Source of the DNA: Rhodococcus spongiicola
Lineage (GTDB): Bacteria; Actinomycetota; Actinomycetes; Mycobacteriales; Mycobacteriaceae
Length of the DNA stretch: 64,000 nt
Reading direction: 5' to 3'
NCBI RefSeq assembly: GCF_004011835.1
Contig: NZ_RKLN01000005.1
Span: 248,001-312,000, forward strand
In this document: positions 59,001 to 64,000 of the stretch, piece by piece
Position numbering within the stretch: position 1 is the stretch's first letter
Layout: each line of letters begins with the position of its first letter
Translations under genes and position numbers: made by a program
The notes under the pieces: model-generated
What the model was told of the DNA's origin: nothing
What the model saw: only the letters and a program-made list of their open reading frames with translations
Databases searched by the model: none

Positions 59001-59750
59001 CTACACGAGCTCGAGACCACCGTCGACGGTGACAACTTGACCGGTGATCCAGGACGCGGCCGGATCGCTCAGATGCACTATCCAGTCGGCAATCTCGGCC
59101 GGGACACCGCGGCGCCCCAACGGGATACGTCGTGCCTCGTCTCGTTTGATCTGCGCAACCATGTCGTCGGGGAGCCCGGCGGCGGCCAGGGCCTCGCTCT
59201 CGGTCGGGCCGGGAGCCACCGCGTTGACCCGCACGCCGTCGGGGGCCAGCTCGAGGGCCCAGCTGCGGGTGAGTTGTTCCAGCGCGGCCTTGGAGGCGGC
59301 GTAGTGCGCGGCGCCGGGAATCGGGCGATGCCCATAGGTGCTCGACACATTCACGATGCTGCCGCGGGTCTGGCGCAGGTGCGGCAACGCCGCACCTGCG
59401 AGCACACTGGGGGCAACGACGTTGAGGGCGAACAGGTCGGCGACACGTTCGGCGGTCACGTCGGCCAATGGCATCAATGTCGTCACCCCGGCGTTGTTGA
59501 TCAGCACATCCACCCGGCCCCACCGCGCGACGGCCGCGCCGATCACCGCGTCGGCCTCGCCGTCACGGCGCAGATCGTGCGCTGCCACCTCGATCGCCGG
59601 ATGCTCGCCCGCGGTGTCATCCAGCAACGCCTGACGGCGGCCGACACCGAGCACCTGGGCGCCGGCCCGGGCGAACGCGATCGCGGTCGCCCGCCCGATC
59701 CCCGTCCCCGCGCCGGTCACGATCACGACCTGGTCGTCGAAGCTGCCCAT
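59001..59750 (-). CDS. Short-chain dehydrogenase/reductase
   Basis: A 249-residue classical SDR: NAD(P) motif VTGAGTGIGRATAIAFA, NNAG (LINNAGVTTL), catalytic Ser in IVNVSSTYG, YxxxK in HYAASKAALEQ, and WITGQVVTVDGGLELV at the end. Arg in VGRRQA after the second strand may favour NADP. Substrate unknown. ATG 59750 faces the arsR gene across a 60-bp region with a long palindrome, so ArsR probably represses it. Confidence 0.92.
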   Translation of the reverse strand: MGSFDDQVVIVTGAGTGIGRATAIAFARAGAQVLGVGRRQALLDDTAGEHPAIEVAAHDLRRDGEADAVIGAAVARWGRVDVLINNAGVTTLMPLADVTAERVADLFALNVVAPSVLAGAALPHLRQTRGSIVNVSSTYGHRPIPGAAHYAASKAALEQLTRSWALELAPDGVRVNAVAPGPTESEALAAAGLPDDMVAQIKRDEARRIPLGRRGVPAEIADWIVHLSDPAASWITGQVVTVDGGLELV

Positions 59751-59767
59751 TACTCATACCACCCATC

Positions 59768-59796
59768 TTGTTCTATGTTCGTCGAACATCGAACAA
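59768..59796. promoter_or_regulatory. 29-bp palindromic operator between SDR and arsR genes
   Basis: TTGTTCTATGTTCG and CGAACATCGAACAA are inverted around a single central T, with one mismatched pair per arm. It lies 15 bases before the arsR ATG and 18 before the SDR ATG, covering both promoters: a strong candidate for the ArsR-family protein's binding site. Confidence 0.75.
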
Positions 59797-59810
59797 GGTA
59801 GCATGGTCGT

Positions 59811-60158
59811 ATGCGCGAACCACAACATCCGGAGGTGTCCGATATCCGGCTGACGGCCGTGCTTGCCGCGTTGAGCGACCCGATCCGGGTCGGGGTGGTC
59901 TCGCAGTTGGCCGACAACAACGAACGCGGATGGGGAGAACTGCAGGTTCCGGTCGCGAAATCCACACTGAGCCATCATCTTCGGGTGCTGCGCGATGCCG
60001 GCATTACCCGAACTCGGCAAGAAGGCACCCGGTGTTTCGTCGTACTTCGCCGCCGCGACCTCGATGAGCGATTCCCGGGACTTCTGGACACAGTCTTGAC
60101 CGCGGCTTCGATCGACGGAGTGGGAAGCGACGTCGGGCTCACGACATCAAGCGGCTGA
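59811..60158 (+). CDS. ArsR/SmtB-family transcription regulator
   Basis: A 115-residue winged-helix repressor: LAALSDPIRVGVVSQLADN, WGELQVPVAKSTLSHHLRVLRDAGITRTRQEGTRCFVVLRRRDL. The SKSTLSHHLKxLR-type recognition helix is clear. No metal-binding ELCVCDL-type cysteine motif is present, so the inducer is probably organic. It is divergent from the SDR gene over a 29-bp palindrome. Confidence 0.92.
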   Translation: MREPQHPEVSDIRLTAVLAALSDPIRVGVVSQLADNNERGWGELQVPVAKSTLSHHLRVLRDAGITRTRQEGTRCFVVLRRRDLDERFPGLLDTVLTAASIDGVGSDVGLTTSSG

Positions 60159-60283
60159 TCCATCGAGACTCGCGAACGACACGCCCGAGGCAAACTCGCA
60201 AACCGCCGTCCCGACAGGACTCGCCACTCGCGGGCGGACCAGAATCGGCGCACCGCGCCTGTCACTGCACCAGACTGGTGGGC

Positions 60284-60805
60284 ATGGACGTTGTTCTCGT
60301 TCGGCCGGCGAAAGCCGAAGACCTCGGCGCCCTTCCCGAGGTGGAAGTCGCCGCGGGCAGCCTGTTCCGCGAATTGGACATGGACGCTGTCGCCGATGAA
60401 CCGGCCCCGGAAGTCGAGTGCTTCCTACGCGCTCACCAGCGAGGCGACGTTCTGGTCGCTGAGACTGCCGATCGTGTAGTCGGCTTCGTACGGCTCAATG
60501 AGCTCGACGGCGCTCTCCATGTGGAGCAATTGGGGGTGGTGCCCACCCACGGCGGTCAGGGAATCGGCCGCACACTGATGCTGGCGGCCGAAGACGTGGC
60601 CCGCTCCCGGGGGTATCGCCGAATGATCCTCACGACTTTCCGCGACGTACCGTTCAACGGTCCCTTCTACAGGAGCATGGGCTGGCGCACCGTCTCGCAA
60701 GCACGTCTGACACCCGGCCTCGCCGATGTACGGCGAACGGAAGCCGCAACCGGCCTCGATCAATGGCCTCGCATCGCCATGGAGAAGTCCGTCACCGATG
60801 ACTGA
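60284..60805 (+). CDS. GNAT-family N-acetyltransferase
   Basis: A 173-residue acetyltransferase: VRPAKAEDLGALPEVEVAAGSLF, VGFVRLNELDGALHVEQLGVVPTHGGQGIGRTLMLAAEDVARSRGYRRMIL with the acetyl-CoA loop GGQGIGRT, then TTFRDVPFNGPFYRSMGWRTV. It is of the type that acetylates small molecules or protein N-termini; the substrate is unknown. ATG 60284; a GTG two codons earlier is possible. Its last nine codons and the following terminator are duplicated at 58879-59000. Confidence 0.9.
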   Translation: MDVVLVRPAKAEDLGALPEVEVAAGSLFRELDMDAVADEPAPEVECFLRAHQRGDVLVAETADRVVGFVRLNELDGALHVEQLGVVPTHGGQGIGRTLMLAAEDVARSRGYRRMILTTFRDVPFNGPFYRSMGWRTVSQARLTPGLADVRRTEAATGLDQWPRIAMEKSVTDD

Positions 60806-60906
60806 GTCCCACCGAACTACGACGGCCGGTGACGGCCAGGATCGATCTGTGGGAGCGGTGCGCTGTTGCGCGCTGCTCCCACAGATCGATGCACGAGGGG
60901 AACGAA
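60779..60906. repeat. Right copy of cassette-flanking direct repeat
   Basis: Counterpart of 58879-59000. Here the GNAT coding end is intact, so this is likely the original location and the left copy the duplicate. Confidence 0.85.
60841..60890. terminator. 50-base near-perfect hairpin, right copy
   Basis: Same 23-base arms and TGTT loop as at 58935-58984, without a single difference. It separates the convergent GNAT and fba genes. Confidence 0.87.
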
Positions 60907-61012
60907 TGAGAGATCACACTTCCCACCCCTCTACGTCATCTGCAGATTTCTCCACAGAACAACTCGGAGTTGCCCCTTTTGGGGATAGTTGGAATCCCTC
61001 GTCGGACCTCGA

Positions 61013-62050
61013 CTACCCGGCGGAGACCGAACGTCCCGCGGACTTGAGGTCCGTGCAGGCCTCGACGACGCGCTCGGTCATCGACGCCTCGGCCTTCTTC
61101 AGGTAGCTCCGCGGGTCGTAGGTCTTCTTGTTGCCGACCTCACCGTCAACCTTCAAGACGCCGTCATAGTTGGTGAACATGTGCGCCGCGACCGGACGGG
61201 TGAACGCGTACTGGGTGTCGGTGTCGACGTTCATCTTCACGACGCCGTAGCTCAGCGCCTCATCGATCTCCGACTTCAGCGAGCCCGAACCACCGTGGAA
61301 GACCAGGTCGAAAGGCTTCGAACCGGCCGGCAGGCCCAGCTTCGCGGAAGCCGCAGCCTGGCCCTCGGCCAGCACGGACGGCTTGAGCTTGACGTTGCCC
61401 GGCTTGTAGACGCCGTGGACGTTTCCGAACGTGGCTGCCAGCAGGTACTTGCCGTTCTCGCCGGAGCCCAGAGCGTCAACGGTCTTCTCGAAGTCCTCGA
61501 TCGAGGTGTACAGCTTCTCGTTGATGGCGTTCTCGACGCCGTCCTCTTCTCCACCGACGACGCCGATCTCCACCTCGAGGATGATGTTCGCGGCCTTCGA
61601 CAGCTTCAGCAGGTCCTGCGCGATTTCGAGGTTCTCGTCGATGTGGATGGCCGAGCCGTCCCACATGTGGGACTGGAAGAGCGGGTTCTGGCCGTTGTTC
61701 ACGCGCTCCTGCGAGATGGCGAGCAGGGGGCGGACGAAGCCGTCCAGCTTGTCCTTGGGGCAGTGGTCGGTGTGCAGCGCGATGGTCACGTCGTACTTGG
61801 CCGCGACGACGTGCGCGAACTCGGCGAGCGCGACCGCACCGGTGACCATGTCCTTGACGCCCAAGCCCGAACCGAACTCGGCACCGCCGGTGGAGAACTG
61901 AATGATGCCGTCACTGCCGGCGTCCGCGAAGCCCTTGATCGCGGCGTTGATCGTCTCCGACGATGTGCAGTTGATGGCGGGGAATGCGAAGGAGTGCTCC
62001 TTTGCCCGTCCGATCATCTCGGCGTAGATCTCGGGAGTTGCGATAGGCAC
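61013..62050 (-). CDS. fba: Class II fructose-bisphosphate aldolase
   Basis: A zinc-dependent glycolytic/gluconeogenic aldolase of 345 residues. Zinc ligands and active-site Asp lie in TIALHTDHCPKD; other blocks are AFPAINCTSSETINAAIKGFADAGSDGIIQ, VEIGVVGGEEDGVEN, AATFGNVHGVYKPGNVKL, DLVFHGGSGS and YGVVKMNVDTDTQYAF. GTG 62050 has GGAGGACAGCC upstream. Rv0363c equivalent and the right-hand backbone border of the accessory island. Confidence 0.96.
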   Translation of the reverse strand: MPIATPEIYAEMIGRAKEHSFAFPAINCTSSETINAAIKGFADAGSDGIIQFSTGGAEFGSGLGVKDMVTGAVALAEFAHVVAAKYDVTIALHTDHCPKDKLDGFVRPLLAISQERVNNGQNPLFQSHMWDGSAIHIDENLEIAQDLLKLSKAANIILEVEIGVVGGEEDGVENAINEKLYTSIEDFEKTVDALGSGENGKYLLAATFGNVHGVYKPGNVKLKPSVLAEGQAAASAKLGLPAGSKPFDLVFHGGSGSLKSEIDEALSYGVVKMNVDTDTQYAFTRPVAAHMFTNYDGVLKVDGEVGNKKTYDPRSYLKKAEASMTERVVEACTDLKSAGRSVSAG

Positions 62051-62250
62051 GGCGGCTGTCCTCCATTGACGAGTCGTGGGCGCGGCCGAGGCGACGGCGC
62101 GCAGGATGTATATGCAGTATGGCAATCAACACACACGAGCGCCTCCCCGGTATCAGCTCCCCCGGTGGACAGGCCGTCGGCGGGCCCGTCGGCAGGTGAG
62201 GCATACCTCGCCTCGAGAGCCTCTCAGTCCCCACCGGTACTCTGGTCCGC

Positions 62251-62985
62251 GTGAATGTGCTGGCAGCTTCGGAATCCGTGACCACAAATCTGGCCTTGCT
62301 GCCGGGATTCCTTGATCCTGTAAACCTGCTGAACTCGTTCGGCACATGGATGCTCATCGGCCTGCTGGTCGTCGTGTTCATCGAATCGGGTTTACTGTTT
62401 CCCCTGCTTCCGGGTGACTCCCTACTGTTCACTGCCGGCCTCATCGCGGCGTCGAAGTCCGTCGATGTCGAACCGTTCGCCCCGCTGTGGGTGCTGATGG
62501 TGACGATCCCGATCGCCGCCATTCTCGGTGACCAGGTCGGATACTTCCTCGGCTCGAAGGGCGGCGCGGCCCTCTTCAAGTCGGACGACGCGAGAATCTT
62601 CAAGAAGAGCTACATCGACCACTCGCAAGAGTTCTTCGACAAGCACGGACCCATCACCATCGTCCTGGCCCGCTTCGTGCCGATCGTGCGCACCTACGCC
62701 CCGCTCGTCGCCGGGGCGTCGAGGATGAAGTACCCGGTCTTCATCAGCTACAACGTGATCGGTGGCGTCGTCTGGGGTGCCGGCGTCACGCTGCTCGGCT
62801 ACCTCCTCGGCCAGGTCGAGTTCATCGCCGCCAACATCGACTACATCTTCATTCTCATCGTTCTCGTCTCGGTGATCCCCATCATCGTCGAGGTCGGCAA
62901 GCGGTACTTCGGTCCCCGTAGGTCGGCCCGCCGCGCCCTGGCGGTCGAGCCGTCGGCTACGACTCCGAACGATCCGGCCGCTTGA
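62251..62985 (+). CDS. DedA-family membrane protein 1
   Basis: A 244-residue DedA/SNARE-associated (VTT-domain) protein: FIESGLLFPLLPGDSLLFTAGLIA, LGDQVGYFLGSKGG, FFDKHGPITIVLARFVPIVRTYAPLVAGASRMKY, ending with helices and a basic tail. Conserved acidic and Arg residues (E in FIESG, R in FVPIVRT) are present. The family includes undecaprenyl-phosphate and other lipid flippases. GTG 62251 follows a TACTCT box by 7 bases (leaderless pattern). Its stop overlaps the next dedA start. Confidence 0.92.
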   Translation: MNVLAASESVTTNLALLPGFLDPVNLLNSFGTWMLIGLLVVVFIESGLLFPLLPGDSLLFTAGLIAASKSVDVEPFAPLWVLMVTIPIAAILGDQVGYFLGSKGGAALFKSDDARIFKKSYIDHSQEFFDKHGPITIVLARFVPIVRTYAPLVAGASRMKYPVFISYNVIGGVVWGAGVTLLGYLLGQVEFIAANIDYIFILIVLVSVIPIIVEVGKRYFGPRRSARRALAVEPSATTPNDPAA

Positions 62986-63650
62986 TTCTGACCGCTGCCG
63001 CGGGGGCCTTCGGCCCGTTCGAATCGGCAGGTCCCGCTCTCGTCTGGATCGTCGTACTGACCTTCGTCTTCCTCGAGTGCGCTCTGATCATCGGGCTGTT
63101 CCTCCCCGGCGACTCGATGCTGGTGACCGCGGGGATCGTGCTCGCCGCACACGGGGCCGCTGCTCAGCACACCTGGGCGCTGTCGGCGTGCGCGATCGGG
63201 TCCGCGGTCGTCGGGAACCAGATCGGATACGTGATCGGCAAACGCAGCGGCCACCACCTCGTGGCCCGCCGCAACGGCAAGTACATCAACATTCAGAACC
63301 TGCACAAGGTCAATGTGCTGCTGGACCGGCACGGCTTCTGGGCCGTGCTCGTGGCGCGTTGGATTCCGTGGGTGCGCACCCTCTGCCCGATGGTCGCCGG
63401 GGCCGCGAACATGGACCACCGGCGCTACACGATCGCGAGCAGCATCGGCGCAGTCATCTGGGCACCGGTGCTGCTGCTCGCCGGGTTCTACTGCGGTTCG
63501 CTGCTGCTGCAGGTGCCATGGTTGCTATCCGCCGTGGTCGCTGTCCTGGTGACACTCCTGGTCATCGGCACCGCGGCAGGCTTGTGGAGCTACCGCCGCG
63601 AGATGTCCAAACCGATAGAGGACGTCCCGGTCGACGCGGTCCACGCCTGA
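62982..63650 (+). CDS. DedA-family membrane protein 2 (Rv0364-like)
   Basis: A 222-residue DedA protein, paralogue of the preceding one: FVFLECALIIGLFLPGDSMLVTAGIVLA, GNQIGYVIGKRSGHHLV, LLDRHGFWAVLVARWIPWVRTLCPMVAGAANMDHRRYTIAS. TTG 62982 overlaps the previous stop (TTGA), so the two are translated as a pair and may act together in moving lipid carriers. Function in this organism is inferred from the family. Confidence 0.9.
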   Translation: MILTAAAGAFGPFESAGPALVWIVVLTFVFLECALIIGLFLPGDSMLVTAGIVLAAHGAAAQHTWALSACAIGSAVVGNQIGYVIGKRSGHHLVARRNGKYINIQNLHKVNVLLDRHGFWAVLVARWIPWVRTLCPMVAGAANMDHRRYTIASSIGAVIWAPVLLLAGFYCGSLLLQVPWLLSAVVAVLVTLLVIGTAAGLWSYRREMSKPIEDVPVDAVHA

Positions 63651-63657
63651 TCGAGGG

Positions 63658-64000
63658 TCATCGACGCTTCGGGTACCCCGCCGCCGACACCAAATAAGCC
63701 GACTCCATCAGCATCCAGCCACCGAGCTGCACCGACAGATCGCGTTCGGCGATGTCGGATGGATGCACCGTCCCTCCGGAGAAGGTCGCGGTCCCCGCCC
63801 CCAGGCCGGGTAGCTGCGCCGGCAGACTCCAGTCCTTGCCGAACAGCGGCAGTTCCTCGACCTGGAGCCTGTTCTCCCACGCCGCCTCGGCAGAGCCGAG
63901 TACCACTTGCGCCGCGAGTCGCCGCGCCCGCACATCCTCCGAGGCCTCGCCCGGCAGCATCAGCGCCACGAGGGCCAGGTACCGGGCGAGGAGTCCGTTG
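63658..64000 (-). CDS. Glycoside hydrolase family 76-like protein, C-terminal part (runs off window)
   Basis: The reverse strand is open from the window edge to a stop at 63658. It reads NGLLARYLALVALMLPGEAS, WENRLQVEELPLFGKDWSLPAQLPG and RDLSVQLGGWMLMESAYLVS. The RDLSVQLGGWML ending fits the C-terminus of the alpha-1,6-mannanase-like GH76 proteins found beside dedA and fba (Rv0365c). The catalytic Asp pair would lie upstream, outside the window. Confidence 0.7.
   Translation of the reverse strand, partial: NGLLARYLALVALMLPGEASEDVRARRLAAQVVLGSAEAAWENRLQVEELPLFGKDWSLPAQLPGLGAGTATFSGGTVHPSDIAERDLSVQLGGWMLMESAYLVSAAGYPKRR

Overview
The window is GC-rich (about two thirds G+C by eye) chromosomal DNA from a mycolic-acid actinobacterium, most likely Rhodococcus or a close relative. 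The evidence is a run of genes that matches, gene for gene in long stretches, the Mycobacterium tuberculosis Rv0358-Rv0432 region. Other pointers are an F420-dependent glucose-6-phosphate dehydrogenase, a mycothiol-dependent formaldehyde dehydrogenase, an antigen-85-type esterase, PknG with its GlnX/GlnH sensor, and frequent GTG/TTG or apparently leaderless starts. All family assignments come from reading the sequence; no searches were run.

Layout. 1-3.6 kb: the start of a lipoprotein Cu,Zn-superoxide dismutase gene (sodC, cut by the window edge), a VirR/LytR_C protein, a DUF3263 protein, peptide deformylase, an orphan SH3-like domain, exonuclease III and a small GNAT. 3.9-8.9 kb: thiD, an adenylate cyclase, an LpqL-type aminopeptidase, a dienelactone hydrolase and the decapitated remnant of a GlxA-type regulator. 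8.9-13.3 kb: two tandem copies of an ABC-2 exporter and a pentapeptide-repeat protein. 13.5-16.3 kb: thiamine genes thiO-thiS-thiG behind a TPP riboswitch, with thiE divergent. 16.3-23.5 kb: small membrane proteins, an FMN-binding protein, a Nudix-NYN fusion and the glnX-glnH-pknG nutrient-sensing operon. 23.5-29.7 kb: a lone ctaD, ackA-pta and fgd1. 30-41.2 kb: esterases, a HAD phosphatase, a beta-lactamase-like hydrolase, rhodanese-metZ, fprA, an amidohydrolase, purT, a VOC protein and an Mcr-type racemase. 41.2-52.7 kb: a MocR regulator, mscR plus a metallo-beta-lactamase, purA, an Rv0358-like protein with a site-2-protease homologue, chorismate mutase, a class IV aminotransferase, a CDF metal exporter, a FUSC transporter, DUF3151 and an Rv0361-like protein.

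52.7-61 kb is an accessory island lying where the conserved backbone would continue to fba. It holds a secreted protein, small membrane proteins, an IS3-type transposase fragment, an AT-rich methyltransferase, TetR, a meta-cleavage-type hydrolase, a SoxR module and an SDR-ArsR-GNAT cassette flanked by a direct repeat of about 120 bp that contains a 50-bp near-perfect hairpin. 61-64 kb returns to backbone: fba, two DedA proteins and the end of a glycoside hydrolase family 76 gene.

The strongest candidates for something undescribed are the repeat-flanked cassette, the Nudix-NYN fusion, the low-GC methyltransferase next to transposase debris, the ABC duplication with homogenised ATPases, the SoxR/DUF1330 module and the tandem-repeat array in front of the site-2 protease. 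Most other genes are housekeeping.
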